DNA from: Methylomonas sp. UP202 | GTDB lineage: Bacteria > Pseudomonadota > Gammaproteobacteria > Methylococcales > Methylomonadaceae | Reading direction: 5' to 3' | NCBI RefSeq assembly: GCF_029910655.1 | Contig: NZ_CP123897.1 | Location: forward strand, 868,001-932,000 | DNA length: 64,000 nucleotides | Part shown: in pieces, positions 35,871 to 44,216 of the stretch | How positions within the stretch are numbered: position 1 is the first letter of the stretch | How the letters are laid out: each line of letters opens with the position of its first letter | The notes under the pieces: model-generated | Seen by the model: the letters and a program-made list of their open reading frames with translations, nothing else | Databases searched by the model: none | What the model was told of the DNA's origin: nothing | Made by a program: the position numbers and the translations under genes

Positions 35871-36075
35871 ATGACCATCGGTCAAAGCAAAGCATCTTCT
35901 CGCGGCGCTGCTCCGACTCGGTTGGCAGATCAAACGACAATCCGGTTCGCATAGAACACTTACCCGTAATGGCTGGCACGATTTTGTTTTCGCCTTCCAT
36001 GATGACGATGAAATCGGCCCCAAAATGATGGCGCGCGTTGCAAAGCATACTGGCCTATCTCCAGATGATCTGTAA
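35871..36075 (+). pseudogene. hicA: HicA-type toxin, start region apparently frameshifted
   Basis: The frame from 35881 to the TAA at 36073-36075 encodes KAKHLLAALLRLGWQIKRQS then GSHRTLTRNG, with the HicA GSH motif carrying the catalytic His, and ends HTGLSPDDL. Upstream in this frame is a TGA with no ATG, GTG or TTG before the domain. The only nearby ATG (35871) is one frame off and would read MTIGQSKASS. Removing one G from 35880-35881 would restore MTIVKAKHLL. Either the toxin is inactivated, or an unusual start is used. Confidence 0.6.
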
Positions 36076-36226
36076 CCTTCTCGGCGCTCGAAGCGGACAT
36101 CCTATAGTTCCGTAGGCGGCGCACCGCGCTTCTTTTTCGGGGAATACGCCGTACCCTCCGTTTGAATTTCGCCTTCCCGCCGCTAGGCGGTAAAATCGGG
36201 GCAATTTTGCCAGCCGCGGACCCGTC

Positions 36227-39200
36227 ATGGACAACGACATTTATCTCTACGACACCGAACGCTTGCACTCCATCGCCTCGGAGGATTTGGTCAAGCAAGG
36301 TTTGCGCTATTTCAACGACAACCGGGTGATCGGCGTTAGACTGGAAGAGGGTCGGCTGACGGCTCAGGTCGAGGATGAAAACGGCGAGCAATATTGGCTG
36401 GAGCTCGCGGCCGATGCCGACGGTAATTTGCTGGTGGGTTGCGATTGCCATCCCGAATCCGGCGTCTGTGTCCATGCCGTCGCCGCGTTGTATGCCTATG
36501 CCGACCAATTCGCGACTATCGACACCACCGGCCTGGATAGCGCGGTGGACGAGGCGATACAGGAGCGCGTTAAAAAGGGCCGGAACGAAGTCCGGGTCAA
36601 ATTGCTGAGCGGCAATCTGGGTTTCGGCATCTGGCAGGCCACGTCGTTGGTGTCGGCCACCCATTGGCAGCGTTCCTACCAGGTGCAGATTCGCTCGCTG
36701 GACCAGCGCGTCAATTACTGTACTTGCCCCGATCTAGCCAGCAACCGGCTCGGCACCTGCAAGCACATCGAGGCGGTGCTGCATCATGCTCGCAAGCAAC
36801 CGCATTACCAACGTTTGAAGGAGGCCGGTTGCCCGTTGTCCTTCGTTTATCTGGCCTGGGAGTCGGCGACCCGGCCGGTATTGAAACTGCAGCGCCGCGC
36901 CGATATGGCCGAAGACTTGGCGGCGTTGCTGGCCGAATTTTTCGACGAGCAAGACCGCTTCTCGGGGCGCTTGCCGGAGGATTTCTTCCGCTGCTCGCAA
37001 CTCGTTTACGGCCGCGACGATTTTCTGCTCGGCGACGACGCCATGCAATACGTCCGGCAAGTCGCCGAAGACGCTGCGCAAGCCTTGCGCGGCAAGGACA
37101 TCACCCGGCAAATCCAGCGGGGCAACGGCGTGCTGCCGGGGTTGAAGGTCAAACTGTTTCCGTATCAGGTCGACGGCGCGGCGTTTCTGGCTTCGCGCGG
37201 CCGGGCCTTGCTGGCCGACGACATGGGATTGGGCAAGACGCTGCAAGCCATCGCCGCCGGCAGTTGGTTGGCAGAGCATGAAGGCGTCAAACGCATCCTG
37301 GTGGTTTGCCCGGCGTCGTTGAAACACCAATGGGCGCGGGAAATCGCCAAGTTCACCGGACTTTCCACCCAAATCGTCAGCGGCGGCCCGGAGCAGCGCG
37401 GAGTGCAATACCGCGCCGACGCGAGCTTTTTCATCCTCAATTACGAATTGGTGCTGCGCGACCTGAGCTTGATCGGCGAAGCGCTCAAGCCGGATTTGCT
37501 GATCCTCGACGAAGCCCAGCGCATCAAGAATTGGCGTACCAAACTGGCTTCGACCGTCAAACTGATTCCGGCCCGCTACGTGTTCGTGCTCAGCGGCACG
37601 CCGCTGGAAAACCGCCTGGAAGATTTGTACAGCCTGCTGCAACTGGTCGATGCGCGGGTGCTGGGGCCGCTGTGGCGCTGTCTGCTCGACTTCCACGTCA
37701 CCGACGAACGCGGCAAGGTCATCGGCTACCGCAACCTGTCGGAGCTGCGCCGCCGCATCGCGCCGGTGTTGCTGCGCCGCGACCGCAAACTGGTCGCGGA
37801 TCAGTTGCCGGATCGCACCGAAGTGACGCTGGACATTGCGATGACCGACAAACAACTGGAGCTGCACGGTTCGGCTCTGCAAGCCGCCAGCCAGATCGCG
37901 CAAATCGCCAAGCGCCGGCCGCTGACGCCGGGCGAAAGCAATCGGATGCTGGCGGCCTTGCAACAAGCGCGGATGGCTTGCAACGCGGCGGGACTGGTGG
38001 ACAAGGAAACCGTCGGTTCGCCGAAACTCGACGAACTGGCGCGGCTGCTGGAAGAACTGTGTCTGCAAAGCAACCGCAAGGCCGTGGTGTTTTCGCAATG
38101 GGCGCTGATGACCGAGATGGTCGAGTCGCTGGTGCGCGGCATGGGCCTGGGCTGCGTGCGTTTGCACGGCGGCGTGCCGAGCAACCGGCGTGGCGAGTTG
38201 ATGGAGCGTTTTCGTAGCGACGATTCCGTGCAGGTGTTCATTTCCACCGATGCCGGCGCCACCGGTTTGAATCTGCAGGAAGCCTCGGTGCTGATCAATC
38301 TGGACATGCCGTGGAACCCGGCGATCCTCAATCAACGCATCGCCAGGATTCACCGCCTGGGCCAGAAACACAAGGTGCAGATTTTCATTTTACTGGCCGA
38401 GGATTCTTACGAACAGCGCGTCGCGCAATTGGTGAAGGGCAAACGCGATTTGTTCGACAACGTCATCGAGCCGGACGCCAGCGAGGACGTGGTCGGCCTG
38501 ACCAAGAAAATGCTGGAAACCCTGATCGACGATCTGGCGGGCGGCCCGCCGGCCGACGATGCGGCCAGGGTGGAAACGCCCGAGCCGCGGGCGGTTCCGG
38601 AAACCGAAGCGGAACCGCCGCGTCCGGCCGCCGTCCATGTGCCGCTCGAAACTGGTGCCGACGACGAAGACAGCGTAAGGCTGGCCGTGGCCGGCATCCA
38701 GACCGCCTTTGGATCGCGCATCGAACGCGTGCTGGCCAAGGCCGGCGGCTTGCTGGTCGTGGTCGAAAGCTGGCGGGAAGGCGACGAAGAGGCCGCCGAA
38801 AACGTGTCTGACGGCGGTTTGCCGGTCGCGGTGATCGACCGCCGTACCTGGGGTAGTTTGCAGCGGTTGGGCTCCGCCTCGCCATTGGCCGAAACGCGGG
38901 CCGTGTACGAGGCCGCCGCCGAGCCCGAGCCCGTCAATCCGTTGCATGAAACGGCCTTGCAAAAACTGCGCTCGGCGCAAGTGTTGTTGGAACAACAATG
39001 CACGGCCGGCGTGATGGATTTGCTGGCGTTAGCCCTGCTCGACAAGGTCGCCGCGCTGGCCGGGGCGGACCGCGCGCCGCCGCCCAACGAAGCGGCGATC
39101 TGGCTTTACGCCGACATTGTGCCGCGCGCGTCGCTGACGGCCGAACAGGTTGCGTTGATTGTGCAAGCCGTATCGCTAAGCTTAAGCCCTTGGGTTCCGG

Positions 39201-39259
39201 AGCCGCTGCTGCAACAGGTCGCCGCGGACGCGGAGCGCTTCATTGATGCCGCGACTTGA
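36227..39259 (+). CDS. SNF2-family helicase with two N-terminal SWIM-like zinc motifs
   Basis: The 1010-residue protein carries two SWIM-like CxC...CxH patterns: CDCHPESGVCVHAVAALYA near residue 72 and YCTCPDLASNRLGTCKHIEA near 164. The SNF2 ATPase has LLADDMGLGKTLQAIAAG near 327, a LDEAQRIKNW box near 427 and helicase-C motifs KAVVFSQWALM, STDAGATGLNLQEA and ARIHRLGQKHKVQI. The last 250 residues are Pro/Glu-rich then helical, with no known domain. Such proteins are presumed to translocate on DNA and displace bound proteins. The gene is monocistronic; a TAAAAT at 36191-36196 with TTCGCC 17 bases upstream is a weak promoter candidate. Confidence 0.85.
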   Translation: MDNDIYLYDTERLHSIASEDLVKQGLRYFNDNRVIGVRLEEGRLTAQVEDENGEQYWLELAADADGNLLVGCDCHPESGVCVHAVAALYAYADQFATIDTTGLDSAVDEAIQERVKKGRNEVRVKLLSGNLGFGIWQATSLVSATHWQRSYQVQIRSLDQRVNYCTCPDLASNRLGTCKHIEAVLHHARKQPHYQRLKEAGCPLSFVYLAWESATRPVLKLQRRADMAEDLAALLAEFFDEQDRFSGRLPEDFFRCSQLVYGRDDFLLGDDAMQYVRQVAEDAAQALRGKDITRQIQRGNGVLPGLKVKLFPYQVDGAAFLASRGRALLADDMGLGKTLQAIAAGSWLAEHEGVKRILVVCPASLKHQWAREIAKFTGLSTQIVSGGPEQRGVQYRADASFFILNYELVLRDLSLIGEALKPDLLILDEAQRIKNWRTKLASTVKLIPARYVFVLSGTPLENRLEDLYSLLQLVDARVLGPLWRCLLDFHVTDERGKVIGYRNLSELRRRIAPVLLRRDRKLVADQLPDRTEVTLDIAMTDKQLELHGSALQAASQIAQIAKRRPLTPGESNRMLAALQQARMACNAAGLVDKETVGSPKLDELARLLEELCLQSNRKAVVFSQWALMTEMVESLVRGMGLGCVRLHGGVPSNRRGELMERFRSDDSVQVFISTDAGATGLNLQEASVLINLDMPWNPAILNQRIARIHRLGQKHKVQIFILLAEDSYEQRVAQLVKGKRDLFDNVIEPDASEDVVGLTKKMLETLIDDLAGGPPADDAARVETPEPRAVPETEAEPPRPAAVHVPLETGADDEDSVRLAVAGIQTAFGSRIERVLAKAGGLLVVVESWREGDEEAAENVSDGGLPVAVIDRRTWGSLQRLGSASPLAETRAVYEAAAEPEPVNPLHETALQKLRSAQVLLEQQCTAGVMDLLALALLDKVAALAGADRAPPPNEAAIWLYADIVPRASLTAEQVALIVQAVSLSLSPWVPEPLLQQVAADAERFIDAAT

Positions 39260-39571
39260 CGGTCGCCCACCCGGCCGGACCGGACGAAACTAGGCTCAAT
39301 GCGCTAAGAGCAAGGCATTTGGCGCCGTTCCGATCAGTGGATGCTCAACGTCGCGATAGCCGATTCCGACATCGATTCTCACGCCAATGCGGTTTTCCGA
39401 GCTGTGCGGGTTGTCCGGGCCAAGGGGGCATACGCCGACTCGGTCCGAGGCGCTTGTGGCGCTAGTGGGCAATGGAAGCTTTCTAGCGTATTTGTTATGC
39501 AGACGTCGGCGGCAAATTGTCTTATGATTCTCGCGCTTGGATCAAGCTCCAACTTTCGGCGAGGGTGTCTG
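39260..39571. other. Intergenic region upstream of the CsgG-like lipoprotein
   Basis: This is 312 bases with no supported gene. A TATGAT at 39523-39528 could be a -10 box for the lipoprotein gene, but no properly spaced -35 was seen. Confidence 0.3.
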
Positions 39572-40420
39572 ATGAATCGAGGTATGGCTTTGAAAATCGG
39601 CTTGGTGGTCTTGCTGTCGGGATGTGCTAAACCCGGCTTGCAGACCGGAGGCAGCGGTAATCTGGCGTCCGGATCGGCGGCGGGCGGGACCAGCGTCGAT
39701 GCGAATAAAACGCTGGAGCGTTGCTCCAGCCCCATGGGGACCTTGGCGGTCAGCGACGGCCGCATCACCGGCGCGCAGGCGGTGACGACAGTCGATCCGT
39801 TGATCCGCTTGGCGGTGCAACAATCCAACTGTTTTGTGATTACCGCGATCGGCAACACCGCCACGCGGGCGTTGATCAACGAAATCGTCGGCGAACAGCG
39901 CAATTCCGGCGAATACCGGGCCGGATCCAAACAGCATAAAGGTCAGCGGGTCGCCGCCGATTATCTGATGGAACCGCAAGTGATCGTGTTGAACGAATCG
40001 ACCGAAGGGCATCGGGCGGGCGCCTTTGGCGCCGGCTACCGCCATTACTCGCCGCCGGGGCAAATTTCGTTGGGCGGCATTCTGGCCGACTCGCTGGCCG
40101 CCACGATGGCGGACGCCGCCGATAAACGGACCACCGATGTGACCCTGACCTTGACCGATATTCGCTCGACCGTGCAGATCGGCATCTCGCAAGGCAGCGC
40201 CACCGCCAACCGTTTGCAAACCAACGGCTGGGGCGGCTATTTGGGGGACAGCGTTGGCGCGGTGGTCGGTTTGGCGAGCTTCAAAAACACGCCCGAAGGT
40301 TTGTCCACGGCGGCGGCGTTTTTGGATGCCTACAATCAACTGGTCGTCGCGGTTAAAAACTACAAGGCGCAGGAAATCAAGGGCGGTGCCGGTACCGGCG
40401 GCGTGTTGAATCTTCAATAG
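39572..40420 (+). CDS. CsgG/HfaB-like outer-membrane lipoprotein
   Basis: The 282-residue protein is taken from ATG 39572 with a lipoprotein signal peptide ending LLSGC, lipidated Cys18. The mature part (ERCSSPMGTLAVSDG, NTATRALINEIVGEQRN, ADYLMEPQVIVL, TDVTLTLTDIRSTVQI) has the pattern of CsgG/HfaB proteins, which secrete curli or anchor holdfast. No curli subunit or other csg gene is in the window, so the cargo is unknown. The longer frame upstream from 39341 lacks a signal peptide and is not preferred. Confidence 0.65.
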   Translation: MNRGMALKIGLVVLLSGCAKPGLQTGGSGNLASGSAAGGTSVDANKTLERCSSPMGTLAVSDGRITGAQAVTTVDPLIRLAVQQSNCFVITAIGNTATRALINEIVGEQRNSGEYRAGSKQHKGQRVAADYLMEPQVIVLNESTEGHRAGAFGAGYRHYSPPGQISLGGILADSLAATMADAADKRTTDVTLTLTDIRSTVQIGISQGSATANRLQTNGWGGYLGDSVGAVVGLASFKNTPEGLSTAAAFLDAYNQLVVAVKNYKAQEIKGGAGTGGVLNLQ

Positions 40421-40484
40421 CGACGGGGCGGAATGGCTTGGATCGGCTACGCACCGCGTACCGCTCGAAGTCGCGGCTCGCGAT

Positions 40485-40991
40485 TCAGTTCCCGCGCCGG
40501 CTTTCCTGAAACGCCAGATACAGGCGCAGATCGAACTCCAGTTGGTGATAGTCCGGTTCCATGTGGCGGCACAGTTGGTAAAAGGCTTTGTTGTGGTCTT
40601 TTTCGCGCAAATGGGCCAGCTCATGGACCACGATGGCGCGCAAGAACGCGGCCGGCGCGGTTTTGAAAACCGCGCCGATGCGGATTTCGGTTTTGGCCTT
40701 GAGTTTGCCGCCTTGCACCCTGGCTACGACGCTGTGCAAGCCCAGCGCTTGATGAACGATGTTCAGTTTGTCGTCGTAGACGATTTTGCTGAGCGGAGCG
40801 GATTGGCGCAAATATTGGCTTTTCAAGTCCGTCACGTAGTGATAAAGCGCCTTGTCGGTCTGGACGTGGTGAGTCCGCGGGTATTTGTCGGCCAGCCAGT
40901 CGCCCAGCTTGCCGCTGCTCAGCCATTGTTCGGCGCGCTCGACCAATTCGGCCGGATAACCGTTTAAATATTTGGAAACCGCGGTGTGCAT
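40485..40991 (-). CDS. YgjP-like M48-type metallopeptidase (DUF45)
   Basis: The 168-residue protein has the zinc motif VVHELAHLREKDHN and the following FYQLCRHMEPDYH, characteristic of the YgjP/DUF45 family. ATG 40991 (MHTAVSKYLNGYP) is the natural start; the longer frame is a shadow of the next gene. Family members are cytoplasmic predicted zinc peptidases, without a well-established substrate. The gene converges with the lipoprotein gene and lies 13 bases after the membrane-fusion protein gene. Confidence 0.8.
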   Translation of the reverse strand: MHTAVSKYLNGYPAELVERAEQWLSSGKLGDWLADKYPRTHHVQTDKALYHYVTDLKSQYLRQSAPLSKIVYDDKLNIVHQALGLHSVVARVQGGKLKAKTEIRIGAVFKTAPAAFLRAIVVHELAHLREKDHNKAFYQLCRHMEPDYHQLEFDLRLYLAFQESRRGN

Positions 40992-41004
40992 TGGACCGAG
41001 AGGC

Positions 41005-42210
41005 TTATCGGGCCGGAACCGACGCGGTCTCTGGGGAAACGGCGGCGTCGGCCGGCTTGATTCGGCTGCCCTCGCGTAATTTGTCGCTGCCGCCCACGAC
41101 CAGGACATCGCCGGGAGCGAGGCCTTCCAAAACGGCAACGCGGTCGGCGTCGACCGGCCCGGTCTTGATCGGCCGAATCGTGACGGTTCGGTCGGGTTTA
41201 ACCCAGTAAACGAAATCGCCGTTGGCGCCGTGCTGAATGGCGGCGGCCGGGGCTAGCGTCGCGGCGGGTAAGGTGTCCAGCCGCAGCCGGATATTGACGA
41301 ACTGGTTGGCGTACAGTCCGCGCTCGGCGTTGTCGAACCAGGCCTTGAGTTTCAGGGTGCCGGTGGCGGTATCGATTTGGTTGTCCACCGCCAGCAATTT
41401 GCCGTCGGCCAATTTGCGCAGGCCGGAGCGGTCGAAGGCTTCCACCGTCAGATTGCGTTCGCTACGCCAGCGGCGCATCACCGCCGGCACCTGGTCCTCG
41501 GGTAGCGTGAACAGCACGGTGATCGGTTGAATTTGGGTGATAACGGCCAAACCGGTCGTGTCGCCGGCGCGGACGATGTTGCCTTTATCCACCAGCCGCA
41601 GGCCGATTTGACCGGCGATTGGCGCGACGATGCGGGTGTAGTCGAGTTGGAGCTTGGCGTTGTTGACTTGCGCTCGGTCCATTTCGACGGTGCCCCGGTA
41701 TTGGCGTACCAGTGCCTCCTGGGTGGCGGTTTGCTGGGCGGCGATTGAATCCTGCGCCAGCAGGGTACGATAGCGCTGCAAATCCTGCTCGGCGTTGCTC
41801 AACAGTGCTTCATCCCGCATCAGTTGGCCCTCGGCCTGGTGCAATTGCACCTGATAAGGGCGGGGATCGATCTCGGCCAGCAGTTCGCCGGCTTGTACGG
41901 TTTGGCCCTCCCGGAAGGCTACCTTGACCAGTTCGCCGTCCACTCGGCTTTTGATCGTCACGGTTTGTAGCGGGGTGACGGTGCCCAGGCCGTGCAGATA
42001 AATCGGCAGGTCGCCTTGGTTGACGGTGGCGGTGGTGACGCTGGCCGCAGGTGTGTCCCCAGCGCCGGTCGAGCCGGGTCGCTCGCTAGGCTCTTCGGTG
42101 GCGTGCAGGCGCCAGTAAGCGTAGCCGGCGGTCAGCGCGAACAGCAGCGCGGCGGTCGGCCAACCTGACCGGCCGGCGGCGCGGGTTTCGGGAGGTCGTG
42201 GATTGTCCAT
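41005..42210 (-). CDS. RND efflux membrane-fusion protein (MdtA/AcrA type)
   Basis: The 401-residue protein has one N-terminal membrane helix (residues 18-36), then the barrel-sandwich hybrid (VTIKSRVDGELVKVAFREGQ; LLAEIDPRPYQVQL). An alpha-hairpin of about 70 residues follows, then the second half of the lipoyl domain (TRIVAPIAGQIGLRLVDKGN) and a beta-barrel. These proteins link an inner-membrane RND pump to an outer-membrane channel. No pump gene follows; the next gene is a peptidase, so this is an orphan adaptor whose partner must be elsewhere. Confidence 0.85.
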   Translation of the reverse strand: MDNPRPPETRAAGRSGWPTAALLFALTAGYAYWRLHATEEPSERPGSTGAGDTPAASVTTATVNQGDLPIYLHGLGTVTPLQTVTIKSRVDGELVKVAFREGQTVQAGELLAEIDPRPYQVQLHQAEGQLMRDEALLSNAEQDLQRYRTLLAQDSIAAQQTATQEALVRQYRGTVEMDRAQVNNAKLQLDYTRIVAPIAGQIGLRLVDKGNIVRAGDTTGLAVITQIQPITVLFTLPEDQVPAVMRRWRSERNLTVEAFDRSGLRKLADGKLLAVDNQIDTATGTLKLKAWFDNAERGLYANQFVNIRLRLDTLPAATLAPAAAIQHGANGDFVYWVKPDRTVTIRPIKTGPVDADRVAVLEGLAPGDVLVVGGSDKLREGSRIKPADAAVSPETASVPAR

Positions 42211-42275
42211 GCGGGCTTACCGTGGTGTCCTTGTCGGCGGGGCGGAGTAGCCCGGCGACTTCGAGGCGTTGTCAT

Positions 42276-42302
42276 AAAAAAGGCATCCGGTGGATGCCTT
42301 TT
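42276..42302 (-). terminator. Rho-independent terminator after the cupin gene
   Basis: A perfect 7-bp stem GGCATCC/GGATGCC (42282-42298) with a 3-base loop is flanked by six A on the left and four T on the right. On the minus strand it ends in a T6 tract, so it best terminates the cupin gene; it may also work on the plus strand. Confidence 0.8.
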
Positions 42303-42325
42303 CCAAACCTCGGGCCGGCCGCGCC

Positions 42326-42601
42326 TTAATCGTAGTGATAGTGTTTGCGTAGCGGTTTGACTACTTCCCAATGACTGTCCAAACCGGCTTGAAAGATCAC
42401 CAGATCGCCGGGGACGATGCGCACCGCTTCGCCGCCGGTCGGCGTGACCAAGATTTCGCCGTCCAGGACGTAGGCGGTTTCGGTTTCGTCGAAATCGATC
42501 GTGAATTTGGACACTTCTTTTTCCCAGATCGGCCATTCGGAGACGCCCAATTCCTGTAAACGCTCCTCGCTGGGATTGTGTTCGATAATAATCTGACTCA
42601 T
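42326..42601 (-). CDS. Small cupin-domain protein (cupin_3/DUF861 type)
   Basis: The 91-residue single-domain cupin is taken from ATG 42601 (MSQIIIEHNPSEERLQELG), preceded by GGAAG. It has AYVLDGEILVTPTGGEAVRI, VPGDLVIFQAGLDSHWEV and a terminal KHYHYD. The DUF861 group includes EutQ-like and ureidoglycine-related proteins, but short stand-alone members like this have no assigned function. It is a single gene with its own terminator. A minus-strand TGGTAGAAT (42647-42655) makes a plausible extended -10 promoter. Confidence 0.75.
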   Translation of the reverse strand: MSQIIIEHNPSEERLQELGVSEWPIWEKEVSKFTIDFDETETAYVLDGEILVTPTGGEAVRIVPGDLVIFQAGLDSHWEVVKPLRKHYHYD

Positions 42602-42646
42602 GACTTCCTTTCGGGTTCGGGTGGTAAGAGGGTTTGATTCTACCAT

Positions 42647-42655
42647 TGTCGGCGG
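42647..42655 (-). promoter_or_regulatory. Extended -10 promoter candidate for the cupin gene
   Basis: TGGTAGAAT on the minus strand lies 46 bases upstream of the ATG. No convincing -35 is visible, but the TGn extension can substitute. It is back-to-back with the promoter of the HD-GYP gene. Confidence 0.35.
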
Positions 42656-42684
42656 CGCGGGGCCACGCGGCCGCGTGCTAGAAT
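42656..42684 (+). promoter_or_regulatory. Sigma-70-type promoter candidate for the HD-GYP gene
   Basis: TTGTCG at 42656-42661, a 17-base spacer and TGCTAGAAT ending at 42684 give a -35 match of 4/6, an extended TGn and a -10 match of 5/6, 74 bases before the start codon. Confidence 0.5.
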
Positions 42685-42757
42685 GGCTCGGTAATTTTAG
42701 TCAAGCGGGGCCGGGCGTCACAGTTCGAGTCCGGCACATTTCGGGCGGGGGCCGATT

Positions 42758-43984
42758 TTGAAGACTCTACAACACGTCAATATGCACGAGGCGATCGCCG
42801 CGTTGAGCGGCGCTCTGGACCTGGTGGGCGTCGACGAAGTCCGTCACGGCAAAAGGGTGGCGATGATCGCCCGCGCCGTGGCTGATCGGTTAGGTTGGTC
42901 GGCGGCGGATCGGATGGCGATGTTGCATGCCGGCATGTTGCACGATTGCGGCGTGTCGCGGATTCACGAGCACCGTCAGTTGACCGAGACGCTGGAATGG
43001 GACGGCGCGGAAGATCATTGCATCCGCGGCGCCGAGTATTTGGCGGCCTGCCGGCCGGTTGCCCATCTGGCCGACGACATTCGCTATCACCACACCCGTT
43101 GGCGGACCTTGCTGGAATTGCCGCTGGCGCCGGACTTGCGCTTGCGGACCAATTTGCTGTTTCTGGCCGATCGCATAGACGTGCTGCAGGCGCCGTTCTT
43201 GAATAGCGAGCATATTCTGAACGAATTTTCGAATATCATCGCCCGGATTCGCGGTTTGGCCGGCTTGCTGTTTTGCCCGGAATTGGTCGAGGCGTTCGCC
43301 GAGTTGGCGGAGGTCGAGGCGTTCTGGCTGGCGATGGAGCCGGAATACCTCGACGAGGACTTGCGCGTGATCGGCGCCGGTCTGGAACCGGTGTTGCTGG
43401 ACATGGCCGAGCTTAAAGATTTGGCGACTTTGTTTTCCCGCGTGGTCGACGCCAAGACCCCATTTACCGACGAGCATTCGCAGCGGGTGGCGTTGATAGC
43501 CCGCGAATTGGGCGCCGATTTCGGATTATCCGGTTGCCATCTGGAGCAGATTGAAATCGCCGGCTTGCTGCACGACATCGGCAAACTGCGCGTGTCCGAG
43601 GACATCATCAATAAGCCGGGAGGCTTGACGCCGTCCGAACGGGCGACGATGCACCGGCACAGTTACGATACCTTCAGGATTTTACTGCGGGTGTTCGCCG
43701 ATTCCAAAATCCCGATTTGGGCCGGCTATCACCATGAAACCCTGGTGGGAGACGGTTATCCGTTCCGTAGTCAGCCCAAGGAATTGGATTTGGAATGCCG
43801 GATCATCGCGGTGGCCGATATTTTTCAGGCATTGATTCAGGTACGGCCTTACCGTCCCAGCGTGACGGCGGAAGAAGCTTTGGCTGATTTGCGCCGGCGC
43901 GTCGCGGAAGGCAAGCTGGACCCGGACGTAGTCGGCAAGTTGGCGGCGCGCGCGGAGGCTTACTATCAATTGGCGAGTGCCTGA
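42758..43984 (+). CDS. Tandem HD / HD-GYP domain protein, predicted c-di-GMP phosphodiesterase
   Basis: The 408-residue protein has an N-terminal HD domain (RHGKRVAMIARAVADRLG, MLHDCGVSRI) and a C-terminal HD-GYP domain from about residue 225. The latter has DEHSQRVALIARELG, LLHDIGKLRVSEDIINKPGG, YHHETLVGDGYPF and VADIFQAL. The second domain keeps the metal ligands and the GYP signature, so it should cleave c-di-GMP. The first has HD but no GYP, as in proteins with a regulatory HD copy. TTG 42758 with GGGG upstream is the given start; ATG 42782 is an alternative without a ribosome-binding site. Confidence 0.85.
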   Translation: MKTLQHVNMHEAIAALSGALDLVGVDEVRHGKRVAMIARAVADRLGWSAADRMAMLHAGMLHDCGVSRIHEHRQLTETLEWDGAEDHCIRGAEYLAACRPVAHLADDIRYHHTRWRTLLELPLAPDLRLRTNLLFLADRIDVLQAPFLNSEHILNEFSNIIARIRGLAGLLFCPELVEAFAELAEVEAFWLAMEPEYLDEDLRVIGAGLEPVLLDMAELKDLATLFSRVVDAKTPFTDEHSQRVALIARELGADFGLSGCHLEQIEIAGLLHDIGKLRVSEDIINKPGGLTPSERATMHRHSYDTFRILLRVFADSKIPIWAGYHHETLVGDGYPFRSQPKELDLECRIIAVADIFQALIQVRPYRPSVTAEEALADLRRRVAEGKLDPDVVGKLAARAEAYYQLASA

Positions 43985-44216
43985 CGCTAGATTGTCGGCG
44001 ACCGACTCTATCTTGACCAAGGTTCTGGTACTCGCTCGGCAGCGGAGGCCGCTCGAACAGGCAGGATTTGTAGGGAGAAGGGCGCTTGTCGTGCGCGGCG
44101 TTCGTCGGAAAGACCAAAACTCTTCCGGTGCCGGAGAGCCTTCCAGCACGGCTAAATCCCGGCCTACGCCACCGGCTTTCATTTTTCGTGGGGATGCAGG
44201 GGGCGGGACCGTTAGG

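Noticed and set aside
36734-38371. A 545-codon minus-strand open frame
   Set aside because: It lies wholly opposite the SNF2 helicase, whose motifs are clear. High GC gives long antisense open frames, and this one has no family motifs.
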